Origin: Tuctoria greenei | Lineage: Eukaryota; Streptophyta; Magnoliopsida; Poales; Poaceae | Assembly: GCA_036927565.1 (NCBI GenBank) | Contig: JAYESD010000005.1 | Location: forward strand, 12,740,565 to 12,804,564 | Direction: 5' to 3' | DNA: 64,000 nucleotides | The notes under the pieces: generated by a model | The model's input: the letters and a program-made list of their open reading frames with translations, nothing else | The model's database searches: none | Told to the model about the DNA's origin: nothing | In this document: positions 33,403 through 44,109 of the stretch, one piece after another | Position numbering within the stretch: position 1 is the first letter of the stretch | How the letters are laid out: the number at the start of each line of letters is the position of its first letter | Made by a program: the position numbers and the translations under genes

Positions 33403-34493
33403 CTACTTATCCGCCTCATCCACTTCCCCACGCCGCCAGTAGAATCTCTTCGGCCGCGGGAAGGTGTCCTCCGAAGAGTTCGAGGACACCGAGGAGTGTC
33501 CGTCAGAAGAGTCGCCTGATGATGAGGAGGCCGGGGAGTTGGGGTGGACCGGCGGCGTATAGTCGAGGTAGTGATCCAGGTGGATGATGATCTCCGTCGT
33601 GAGGCCGCCAGGCCGGACCACTGTGGCATGGTTGAAAGGTTCCGCCGGTAGCCTGCTGTCACTGCCAGTCCGGCCATCACTTCCTGCAAAGAAGGTGGCC
33701 ATTTTGGCCCAAGGCAGGAGGCTTGGGTCTTTCATCCACCCAACGATCGTGCACAGGCCAGCACGCTCCCGGTGGTAAGTGGAAGCATCAAAGTGATCAA
33801 AGAGGAAGACGTCACCCAGAACCTGTCTGATGCCCTCCGCAGACCATACATGCAGAGGGAGGTTCTTGATGACAACCTGCACGTGGAAGAACCACCCGAC
33901 GATCGGCACACCGACGCAAAAGATCCATGGCCAAAAGTAGTGGTTATCATCCAGCATGGAGATGATTGGCGTCTCGATGGCGAGCTCCCGATAGTCATCA
34001 CGGCTGAACCGCACCAGGAACTCACCATCCCCAAACGTGGACACGGTGAAAGCCTAATGCGGGATTTCAAGTTGGTGATGGATGGCCAAGGTGATCTCCA
34101 TGGGCGTCACCTTGCTGCGACCTCCTCTGGGACCCAGAACAGCTGCTTGGCGGCGCAAACGGATAAACTCCGTCGTCATGAGGCGGTTGTTGACCACCGT
34201 GCATTGCCCCTCACGAGGGCGCAAGGACGGTGAGCCTGCAGGTACCTGCTCGCGTCTAACATGATTGTGAGGCATGGTGCTGCGACAACAGAGGCAGATG
34301 ACTTCTCAGGCAACACACGGGAGCATGGATGAGAATCAGTCGGGAACTTGAGCCTGGAAGCAATAGGGGGGGGGGGTTTAAGAAGGCGAGGATGAAGAGG
34401 CCTCTTGCCATCTGGCCCCTTGGGCACATGGCACCGACTGGAGCGGTGACCAGAGAAGTAGTAGGCCGACTTTAAGGCTTCCTTTGGGAACAT
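33403..34493 (-). pseudogene. DUF4283-like zinc-knuckle gene, broken
   Basis: The leftward reading starts near 34493 with a CCHC-knuckle-like SGHRSSRCHVPKGPDGKRPL. It shifts frame between about 34176 and 34275 and continues with MTTEFIRLRRQAAVLG. It meets an in-frame TAG after LEIPH (about 34053). It then runs to 33403 with FLVRFSRDDYRELA, VQVVIKNLPLHVWSAEGIRQ and WMKDPSLLPWAKMATFF. The order zinc knuckle then DUF4283-like domain (positions of FLVRF, NLPLHVWS, WAKM) is common in grass proteins related to LINE ORF1. The tail is Ser/Asp-rich. It cannot make a full product. Confidence 0.6.
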
Positions 34494-36723
34494 GGGCGGG
34501 AAAACCTAGGGTAGCATGTCCCTCGGGAATTTTTTATGTCCCCCTGGTGGGAATTCCACTCGAGGTTTATATTTCCTGGATTTGTTTGGGAATCAAGGGG
34601 ACAGAAATCCCCATATATAAAAATGGTCTTAAAAATCAGAAAAAAATTGGGCAAATTCAGAAAAATAACTAAATAACTCAAAATGTTCAAGATATTCAAA
34701 AACAATTGAGGAATTCACTCTGAAAATTCAGAAAAACACTAAATAACTCAAAAAATCATAAAAAATATACTTCAAAGACTGGTAACAGGAGCCATAAACA
34801 ATATAATGTCATACAAATTTCAGTGACATCATTACTACGATGTTATGAAAAATATTTGTGCATTACAAAAATATCCTACAACAAATAAATAATGCCCCAA
34901 CATCACAAAAGTCCTTCTCCAGTAGCAATGTTGGTGCTTTCCAGCATTTTTTCAGTGGCAGTTGCTCATGATAAAAACATCTGGATGGTCCCTGATCAGT
35001 ATCTATTTATTCGCAACAGCTGCAAAAAATGGCAAAATACAGATCAAAACAATCATAAACTGCCTCTAAACACCCCAAATTGATCAAACTACAAATACTA
35101 AGTTTCCAAAGTGCAAACAACCAGCGGCGTGGCAAGATGAAGTGACCTCATCAGTTCCTGCTAAATAGAATGCAACTAAAGCTGATTAAACTTTGGTTAT
35201 ATATGACCAAAACAAGCATAGCCCCAGTTGTTTTTACTGATGTGACTGATACACACTTCAGTAAAGCTGATTAAAGTTTGGTTATATATATGACCAAAAC
35301 AGATACATCTGTTACAACTTCAAGAAACATAGCGTTGATGTAGATTTGTGCTTGCTGACTACTTTATATGCCGCACACATAGAACGGGTGGCATAACAAC
35401 TAATGCTTTAAAGTGAACAATCAGGGGAAAGTTATGAAACAGTGTGAGAGAAAAATGGGGCATCCAACAAAATGTTGACTGGAGAAACATCAAATTATTA
35501 ACCACTCAGATGGCATGAACCAACTATGATGCAACATTCAACTAACCCTACATATATGCAGTAGTCCATCTATTATTAATTATTCAACTATGATGCAACA
35601 TTCAACAAAAATTTATGGGAAAATAGAATGTGCCTGCACCTTAATTGGACACCACAAAGTTCGACAAGGTAAATTGAGATCAATCAACCACCTTGCTCGC
35701 CGCTCAAGATGAAGAACCTAATCTAAGCATGGATGAATGAAATGATTGGATTAGTAGGACACTATTTGATTCATAGCTTAACATTAAAAGCACACAAGCA
35801 CAACAGGGCACTATTATAACTGTAAATCAAATGTGTGTGATATCACAAGTTAGCTAAGCAAAGATATCAAAACAGGCACGTGGCCTAATTCACATAAGCA
35901 AAGATATCATTGTTTCCTCAAAAAAGCACCACATAAAAAACACGTACAGAAAACCATCACATGTTTTCTAGTTACCAGTAAACTAAACTAGACAAATAAA
36001 ACTTAATTCAGCTTTTGGCCCAGTGAGAACTCTACTGAACTGAAAATCGTTCATTTAGGTTTCCAGAGTGATCTTCAAATAGCAGATGCAATGTCCTTAC
36101 TTCCTAGTATAGCTCAATTATCAAAATGTGGTGCAAGTGAAAAGCCTATACTCGCATTGGTGCAGTTAGACTTTCAGAAATTGAATGTGGTAAGCAGAAA
36201 GAAACTTCCAGTAACAGATATGAGAAAATTCTTATTTTCTCTACTTGATTTTTTTAAGTACAAAGAAACCTTTTGTAGATTACTACCTAGAGCTAGCAGT
36301 GGTGAACATTGATTCCATGAACTTAACGTTCTGATTTCTTTTTGTGAAAGAAATTTGAGTACAAGACAACCTACAAAAAGAGCCTTTTTCTCAAGCTGGC
36401 TTCAGGAAAAAAATATACAAATAAGAATGCCCAAAACAATTAACTATAGGACTAGCTTTCAACATTGAACAGTAGCGATAGTATACCATCAGGCTGAAGA
36501 GCAAAGCGAGCAAAGCTGTTACAAGTACAACATTTGCCAAAGAAATATGAAAATGGCAAGGTAATCACCAGCCGTCCGTAATTGCATAAGAAAATAGCAA
36601 GGTAATCACCAGCTGCTCGACCAAATGCCTATTGACACAGAGCAGCACAACAAAATTTCCCACTGTCCTAGGTAGCAAATACGAGGAGCTAGGTTGAACA
36701 CCCAGAAACACGTGTGGACGTAC
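34494..36723. other. 2.2-kb A/T-rich stretch, possibly captured intron
   Basis: No convincing ORF. Repeated words are seen (GCTGATTAAACTTTGGTTATATATGACC near 35182 and 35267; AACTATGATGCAACATTCAAC near 35521 and 35585). It lies downstream of the helicase fragment in that gene's orientation, so part may be its next intron. A host-gene alignment would tell. Confidence 0.35.
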
Positions 36724-37099
36724 TTAAGGGATCTGCTGGACTTGCTGCTGCCGGTCTCGCCGACGACGATGGTCGTGGGTCGTGGTGTGCCGCTCCACCT
36801 GGTAGAGAAAGGCTTTGCGGTACTTGAACACCGGGAGGCACTGCCGCTGCCTCTCCAAGCTCGCGTAACTAAACCTGCCGCCGAGCATGACGGAAACTAT
36901 CAGCACCCAATCTCAGATTAGAAACAACAAATATGGCGGGTGTGAGACGAGAGGTGAGTAGTGAGGTTTTAGAGTTCGAGTACGCATCCGGAGGAAGAGG
37001 CCGAGCTGGTGGAGGAGGCGAGGAATACGACGCCGCCCTCCTTGTCATCGACGAGAGGGTGATTGGCTTCTCCGACCCCGGCTTCCAGACTCTCGACAT
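36724..37099 (-). pseudogene. 5' fragment of a DEAH9/DHX35-type RNA helicase gene
   Basis: The leftward ATG at 37097-37099 gives MSRVWKPGSEKP. A shifted frame then carries DDKEGGVVFLASSTSSASSS. An apparent intron follows, with an acceptor near 36880. The second exon encodes YASLERQRQCLPVFKYRKAF, then LYQVERHTT, and in a shifted frame TTIVVGETGSSK. This is the N-terminus of the plant DEAH-box helicase DEAH9 (homologue of human DHX35, linked to the spliceosome), ending at the Walker A motif. The usual GETGSGK is altered to GETGSSK. The helicase core (DEAH box onward) is absent. This is a typical transposon-captured gene fragment and not a working gene. Confidence 0.75.
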
Positions 37100-37799
37100 A
37101 TGGGCGCCGCAGCTGGTCTGGTGACACGGAGGCTTGCGAGGCCGGGGAGGGGGGAGAGGCGACCAAGGGCGCGATGGGAGGAGGCTGGCGGCGCAGCGAC
37201 AGGGAGGCGGCCGGCGGCGCGAGGTGAGGGGTACGCGAGTGGCGATGGGGAGACGCGAGCGCACATCAGGGTTTTCCTCCCCGACCTGGTGAGACCGGGG
37301 CGGAAAGTCCGGTGCTTCCACGTGGATCGGGCCGGTATTACGGGCTGCCAAGTGCACCTCGGAGGATTTTTGGCCCGTGATTTATAGGCCCGGGATTGGG
37401 CTGGGATCCCTTCGGGATCCTGTGCTACCAAAGGAGGCCTAATTGTGAAAGAGCCCATGGGCCGACCAGTCCCAGACGTGGCGGGTCACGGCACGCTGCC
37501 GCAATGTGACCATGCGCCAAACATCGGAAGCAGCATCCCTTGAGGATCTCACGAAAATCCGGTGATAGGACTGGACCTTTCGAGGCCTTCGGCTCTATGC
37601 AAGCATCATGAATGCGTGAAGGCCCAGCTTGAATATAAAGTGAATCAGCGCAGTTTTAGCCCACAAATAACAAGCGGCCCAGCTTTTTCGTCCTGCCTGC
37701 CTGCGGCGGGAATTTTTTGTCACGCCGAATGAAGAAGGAAAATAAGAAACGAAAATAATATTTTATTACGGTACCCTTAGACCCGCAACACCGGCCCCC
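37100..37799. other. Probable captured 5' flank of the helicase fragment
   Basis: GC-rich sequence upstream of the helicase ATG (minus strand), then a region with GGGCCCA-like words (GAGCCCATGGGCCGACCAGT, GAAGGCCCAGCTTG), which are common in grass housekeeping promoters. No other gene is seen. Confidence 0.35.
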
Positions 37800-38190
37800 T
37801 CTCCGCAACGCGCTTGTAGGAGCATCCGCAGGCCGCCACGATTGTAGGAGCATCCGCCAGCCGCCACACTTGTAGGAGCATTCGCGGGCCGCCACGCTTG
37901 GAGGAGCATTCGCCGGCCTCCACGCTTGGAGGAGCATCCACCGGCCGCCACGCTTGGAGGAGCATCCGCCGGTCGCTACGCTTGGAGGAGCATCCACCGG
38001 CCGCCAAGCTTGGAGGAGCATCCGCCGGCCGCCATGCTTGTAGGAGCATCCGCCGGCCGCCACTCTTGTAGGAGCATCCGCCGGCCGCCAAGCTTGGAGG
38101 ACCAACCGCCGGCCGCCACGCTTGGAGGAGCATCCGCCAGCCGCCGCGCTTGGAGGAGAATCTACCGGCCGCCACGCGTGGAGTAAAAAC
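37800..38190. repeat. 30-bp minisatellite, about 13 copies
   Basis: The unit is GGCCGCCACGCTTGGAGGAG plus CATCCGCC(G/A)C. Thirty is a multiple of three and the unit has almost no stops, so long frames open on both strands (10-residue periodic products such as AWRPADAPPS). I treat these as artefacts. The array lies just before the TNP2-like start codon. Confidence 0.88.
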
Positions 38191-38276
38191 AGCTAGGTAC
38201 AATTGTTCACATAATGTGTTCTTGTACATCTATCCTCTTACAGATAGGCTGATGGTTGATTGAATTGTAGGAAGCG

Positions 38277-41200
38277 ATGTCAGAAGATAAGACATGGATG
38301 GGAAAAGACAGGCATACGAGGGAGTGGCAGGATGGAATGAAGTCATTTTTAAATTTTGCATTTCAGGGCACTCGTGAAGGAGGAACTATGCCTTGTTCTT
38401 GCACGAGATGTCGTAATATTTGCCACAAGACACGCAAGGGAGTTCATTTACACCTACTCAGAAATGGGATGTTATTGGATTATACTTGTTGGATACACCA
38501 TGGAGAAATACGAGTTTAGGAAAATATTACTGAGGAATCAGCAAATAATGAGGAGATAATTTCTGATGATGGTGCTATGCAAAATATGTTGTCCAGTCTA
38601 CTTAGAGGCACTAATCATGGTGGTACTTCAACAGATGTTGATGACCAAGAAAATGCTATAAACTAGCAGGAGCCAACTGGGGATGCAAACAAATTCTATG
38701 ACTTATTAACTGATGTCAAAAAGGAATTGTATCCAGGTTGTTCGCAGCTGACCCAATTATCCTACATTGTTAGGTTCTACCAGATAAAGTGTTTAACTGG
38801 TATGAGCAAAGTAGCTTTTGAGATGTTACTTGAACTATTCTCATTTGTGCTTCCAAAGGGCCATTGCATTCCTAATACACTTGATAAACTTCAGAAGGTT
38901 GTTCGTGACCTCGGGCTGGACTACCAAAAGATCGATGCATGTGTCAATGACTGTGTGTTATTCCGGAAGGACTATTCTCTGCTGAATAGTTGCCCAAAAT
39001 GTGGTGAATTAAGATGGAAAAATAGTACTGTTGGGGATGCAGGAGAGGCTTTACCTTGTGGAAAATCCAAGAAGCTTGTAGCACGCAAGATTCTACGTTA
39101 CTTCCCTCTTATTCCCCGTCTACAAAGTTTTATATGGGAGAATCAATGGCATCAAACATGAACTTGCACAAAGAAGGTCGTGCTGATGATGGAATATTAC
39201 GCCATCCCGCCGATTCGAAAGCATGGAAGCATTTTGATAGCATTCACCCAAATTTCTCATCTGATCCTCGCAACATAAGACTTGGGCTAGCATCTGATGA
39301 TTTCAATCCTTTTGGAGTAATGAATGTTTCTTACAGTACATGGCCTGTGATTCTAATCCCTTATAATCTACCACCTTGGTTGTGTATGAAGCTGTCTTAT
39401 TGGGTGATGTCAATGATAATTCCTGGGCCAAAGTCACGTGGAAACAACATTGATGTGTATCTGCAGCATTTGATTGATGAGCTACTGAAATTATGGTCTG
39501 ATGGTGTTGAAACATATGATAGTTTAAAGAAAGAGACATTTGTCACGCGAGCTTCTTTATTGTGGACAATAAATGATTTTCCAGCATATGCAATGCTATG
39601 TGGATGGAGCAAAAAAGGGAAGCTAGCATGTCCATACTGCCATATAAACACTGATGCCTTCTGGTTGAAATATGGACGAAAGCATTGTTACATGGGTCAT
39701 CGTTGTTTCCTACCTCAGGATCACAGATGGCGTCGAAACAAAGGTTCTTTCAACAACAAGGCACAAAATAGAGAGGCTCCAACATCACTCTCTGGTGACA
39801 AAGTACTCCAACAATACGAGTGGTTTTATCAAGTGAGTTTTGGACCGACGAATAATAAGAGAAAGCACACCGAGGAAAATAGATGGCATAATTGGAAGAA
39901 GAAAAGTATATGTTTCGACCTCCCTTATTGGAAGACATTGCTAATAAGGCATAACTTGGATGTCATGCACATTGAGAAAAACATTTGTGATAGCATATTG
40001 GGGACATTGCTTGCTATGGATGGTAAAACAAAAGATAGTCTACAAGCTCGTCTTCATATGAAGGATATGGGTATACGTCCAGATCAACATCCAAAGTTCA
40101 TAAAGAGCAAGTACACATTCCCACCAGCATTATATACTTTGGGCAAAGATGAGAAGACCACCTTGTGCAAGTTTTTGGGGAATGTGAAGGTGCCCGATGG
40201 TTATGCCTCAAACATCAAGAGATGTGTGGACATAAAAGCATGTAAGGTATCGGGTCTAAAAACTCATGACTGCCATATTATATTTCAGAAGCTCCTTCCT
40301 ATTGCAATACGTAACATATTGCCTGAAAAGGTTGTTGCACCTTTAATTGAGTTTAGCACATTCTTTTTTGGAATTTGTTCTAAAGAATTGGCGGAACCAG
40401 ATTTGGACAAGATGAGCAAACAAATTCCTGAAACAATTTGTAAGCTTGAGATGTTGTTTCCTCCCGCTTTCTTTGATATCATGGTACATCTTCCAACCCA
40501 TCTTACCGAAGAAGCACGGTTGGGTGGACCTGTTTCTTACAGATGGATGTATCCAATTGAGAGGTACCTTGGTACATTGAAGAGGTATGTACATAACAAA
40601 GCTCATCTGGAGGGTTCTATAGCTGAGGGATATATTGCCGAAGAGTGTATGACTTTTTGTAGTCAGTTTTTGGATAACATCAGCACCAAGCGTAATAGGC
40701 CAGAACGTCATGAAGCTGCAGCTACAAATGAACCTTCTTTTGATAATTCTAACATATTTACAGAAGTTGATAATTCTAAAAAAGGGTATAAATGGGACCA
40801 ATTTACTATGGTGGAACTACATAACATTAGGCATTATCTTATTACTAATGTTGAAGAGGCCGCTCCATGGATCAAGTAATAACGTATAACTCAGATGTTG
40901 TATACTATATATATGGCTTATTGTAGATGGCTAATTTAATTTTATACCCTTTTTAGTGAGCATATTGAAGAACTGAAAAATATTCATTCTCGTGATGTTG
41001 ATAAACGCCATAGAGATGAGTTTGTTGATTGGTTTCAAAAATGAGTAAGTACATGCAAGTTTGCACTTTGATGAAATATTGAACAAATATGTGTTCTGAA
41101 ATTGGTTTGTCGTCGATAACCCCTGTTATACTAATGTGTATAGATTACGACATTACACAAAGAAGGCAAAGCAACCGATTATCTGTATGCATTATCTAGA

Positions 41201-41385
41201 GGACCTGATCGTCGGCCACGTTTTTTTAGTCGGTTATTCATCAATGGCTTCTTCTTTCGAACTGCAGATGTGGAAACAGATTTATGGACCCAAAACAGTG
41301 GTATTGTTGTTCGGGGCACTGATCATGATTGGTTTGGAGCTGTGAACTGGAGTACTAATCATTTATTACATCCCCACTGTTGCAT
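38277..41385 (+). pseudogene. TNP2-like CACTA transposase gene, disrupted
   Basis: Starts MSEDKTWMGKDR with the transposase-associated domain (38277-38517: MPCSCTRCRN, HLLRNGMLLDYTCWIHHGE). In-frame TAGs follow at about 38517 and 38664. One frame runs to about 39125, with VKKELYPGCSQLTQLSYIVR and LNSCPKCGELRWK. A one-base shift moves on to the large Transposase_21 part (39130-40879): KEGRADDGILRHPADSKAWK, LASDDFNPFG, SKKGKLACPYCHINTDAFW and the family signature NLDVMHIEKNICDSILGTLL. Then comes a DUF4218-type end (KLEMLFPPAFFDIMVHLPTH, YRWMYPIERYLGTLKRYVHN). Likely later exons give EHIEELKNIHSRDVD (about 40956) and the DUF4216-type LWTQNSGIVVRGTDHDWFG (41142-41350). It reads toward the right terminus. 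Three disruptions make it inactive. Confidence 0.88.
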
Positions 41386-43248
41386 TAATTTGTGGGTGCT
41401 TATCTCGATCATTTTGGCGTCAGCACCCTCAGCCACCTTGGAACCCTTTGCCTTTGGCGCACGAACTACTGAATCGTGGCAACATAACTTAATGCAACGA
41501 TTGCGTTTCGTTGCATTAGTATCCTGACGCCACGAAACAGTGAATCGTGGCCACACATCCTAATTGCAATGATTGGGGTCTGTGGCGACAGATCCTAATG
41601 CCACGAACCAGTGAATCGTGGCAACACATCCTAGTGCAACGATTGTGGTCCATGGCGATAGATCCTGACGCCATGAAAAAGTAAATCGTGGCAACACATC
41701 CTAATGCAACGAATGTAGTCCCGTGGCGATAGATCCTAACGCCACGAACCAGTGAATCGTGGCAAGACATCCTAATGCAACAATTGTGTTTCGTTGCCTT
41801 AGTATCCTGGCGCCACGAAAAAGTGAATCGTGGCCACACATCCTAATTGCTATGATTGAGGTCTGTGGCCATTGATACTAATGCCACGAACCAGAGTATC
41901 GTGGAAACACATCCTAATGCAACGATTGTGTTCCGTGGCGATAGATCCTGTAACGCCACAAACCAGTAATTCGTGGCAACAAATCCTAATGCAACGATTG
42001 TGGTCTGTTGCATTAGCATCCTAACACCACGAACCAGTGAATCGTGGCAAGACATCCTAATGCAACGATTGTGTTTCGTTGCATTAGCATCCTGACGCCA
42101 CGAAAAAGTGAATCGTGGCCACACATCCTAATTGCTACGATTGGGGTCCGTGGCCATTGATACTAATACCACGAACCAGAGTATCGTGGCAACACATCCT
42201 AATGCAACGATTGTGTTCCATGGCAATAAAGCTGTAACGCCACAAACCAGTAATTCGTGGCAACAGATCCTAATGCAACGATTGTGTTGTGTGGCAATAA
42301 AGCTGTAACGCCACGAACCAGTAATTCGTGGCAACAGATCCTAATGCAACGATTGTGTTCCGTGGCAATAAAGCTGTAATGCCACGAACCAGTAATTCGT
42401 GGCAACATATCCTAATGCAACGATTGTGTTCCGTGGCGATAGATCCTGTAACGCCACAAACTAGTGATTCGTGGCAACAGATCCTAATGCAACGATTGTG
42501 TTCCGTGGCGATAGATCCTGTAACGCAGCGAACCAGTAATTCGTCGCAACAGATCCTAATGCAATGATTGTGGTCTGTGGCGATAGATCCTGTAACGCCA
42601 CAAAACAGTAATTCATGGCAACAAATCCTAATGCAACGATTGTGGTCCGTTGCATTAGCATCCTGACGCCACGAACTAGTGATTCGTGGCAACAGATCCT
42701 AATGCAACGATTGTGTTTCGTTGCACAAGCATCCTGACGCCATGAAAAATTGAATCGTGGCCACACATCCTAATTGCTACGATTCGGGTCCGTGGCCATT
42801 GATACTAACACCATGAACCAGAGTATCGTGGCAACACATCCTAATGCAACGATTCTGTTTCGTTGCATTACGGTCCAAATGCAACTGTTTGCTGATTCGT
42901 GGCAACAGATCCTAATGCAACGATTGTGTTTTGTGGCAATAAAGCTGTAACGCCACGAATCAGTAATTCGTGGCAACATATCCTAACGCAACGATTGTGT
43001 TACGTGGTGATAGATCCTGTAACGCCACGAACTAGTGATTCGTGGCAACAGATCCTAATGCAACGATTGTGTTCCGTGGCAATAGATCCTGTAACGCAAC
43101 GAACCAGTAATTCATGGCAACAGATCCTAATGCAACGATAGTGTTCCGTGGCGATAGATCCTAGTGCAACGAACTAGTGAATCATGGAAAAAAGCCAAGC
43201 TTACTGCAACGATTTAGTATTCATTGCAGTACAATCATTGCAACAGGT
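41386..43248. repeat. Right subterminal repeats of the CACTA, ~71-bp period
   Basis: CATCCTAATGCAACGATTGT recurs about every 71 bases from near 41625 to 43127, about 22 copies. It alternates with ATCCTGACGCCACGAA and GTAACGCCACGAACCAGTAA. Core words TTCGTGGCAA and GCAACGATT are shared with the left subterminal region, though the spacing differs (71 against about 40/130). Long frames here are spurious. Confidence 0.87.
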
Positions 43249-43264
43249 CGGAATCCTTATAGTG
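43249..43264 (-). repeat. Right terminal inverted repeat of the CACTA
   Basis: CGGAATCCTTATAGTG is the inverse of CACTATAAGGATTCCG, matching the left end at 14 of 16 positions. Confidence 0.9.
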
Positions 43265-43267
43265 TCT
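43265..43267. repeat. Right 3-bp target duplication (TCT) of the CACTA
   Basis: TCT after TAGTG equals the TCT at 11003-11005. Confidence 0.93.
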
Positions 43268-44109
43268 CGACGTTGATGATCTGAGGCTCTCGAGTAGAAC
43301 ACGAACAACCCCTGCAATCACTACACCACCGCTCCATTGGTTATCAACCGTGCTTTACACGATTGACCTCACCAAGAAGGCTAATCTCTGCAAGTGCAAC
43401 CGAGAACACAAGCAAGAACGTAGAAGACACAATCTAAAATCGCGAAGTTGGGGTTTCACAAATCGTAGAACGGCGATATTATTGATCTAAGCGAAACTCA
43501 ATTGTTCATGGCGACTACTATGGAGTATATATAGGTGGGATGACGTCCAAGGGGGTGTTGGGGTCGTGACCTAACCCTAAGATATGAAAATAATGGACTT
43601 AGACTTGATACATGGCCCAATGGCCCAATACGGTGACGCAACACCCTGACAGATTCTGTACTTGATTTTGTTTCAACGATTCCCATCGACTCCGAAGGAA
43701 TTTTGACATGGGACCAGCGCCATTGGAAAGTTTACCCTCTTCCCTTTCAGTGCATACGTAGAACGTCCAAAACGGAGTTCGTATGCGTCCTGAGCGTCTA
43801 TTTTAGTGCGTATTGCTCCTGGACTCCGAGTTGGACACGATTTTGAGTTTGGCTCGGTTTCCATCTTCTTTGAACGAATTCTCTGGTCCTCCACGTCCCT
43901 AATACTTCCTCCAAGTACTATTTGAACCTCTCCATGGATCCTAATCACAATTAAATCATTAGGTAGCAATCTATGCTCAAAAACATATAAGGAAACATAT
44001 AAGAACAAACTCACCTTTGAAATTAATTATTGTGTATGAACTCTATTGATTGCATCTTGTATGTTTATTGGAGTGTTGTTTGTATCCATAAAATTGATGT
44101 TCTAATCAT
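43268..44109 (-). repeat. Remaining 842 bp of the split left LTR (3' LTR)
   Basis: Continues the LTR from CGACGTTGATGATCTG to TTCTAATCA. With 10942-11005 it totals 906 bp. It contains TATATATAGG near 43528. Confidence 0.92.

Larger units (their letters stand above)
11006..43264. mobile_element. 32.3-kb CACTA (En/Spm) transposon with cargo
   Basis: Its ends are CACTACCAGGATTCCG and, on the other strand, CACTATAAGGATTCCG, which match at 14 of 16 positions. It has a TCT duplication and sits in an LTR whose two pieces rejoin to exactly 906 bp. Inside, repeat-rich subterminal regions flank a TNP1-like gene (12757-14331, minus), a TNP2-like transposase (38277-41385, plus) and about 24 kb of cargo. 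Both transposase genes carry disruptions, so present movement would need a helper. The length is far above a typical autonomous CACTA of around 10 kb. Some cargo may have arrived by nested transposition or internal duplication after the element landed. Confidence 0.92.

Noticed and set aside
37800..38190. CRISPR-like array
   Set aside because: The copies are directly adjacent with no unique spacers, and the context is a plant genome, so it is a minisatellite.
37656..38229. Frames of up to 150 codons with AWRPADAPPS repeats
   Set aside because: They are produced by the 30-bp minisatellite, whose period is a multiple of three and nearly free of stops on both strands.
41359..43141. Long frames with repeated HNRCIRICCHE-type text
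   Set aside because: They come from the ~71-bp right subterminal repeats; the periodic protein reflects periodic DNA.
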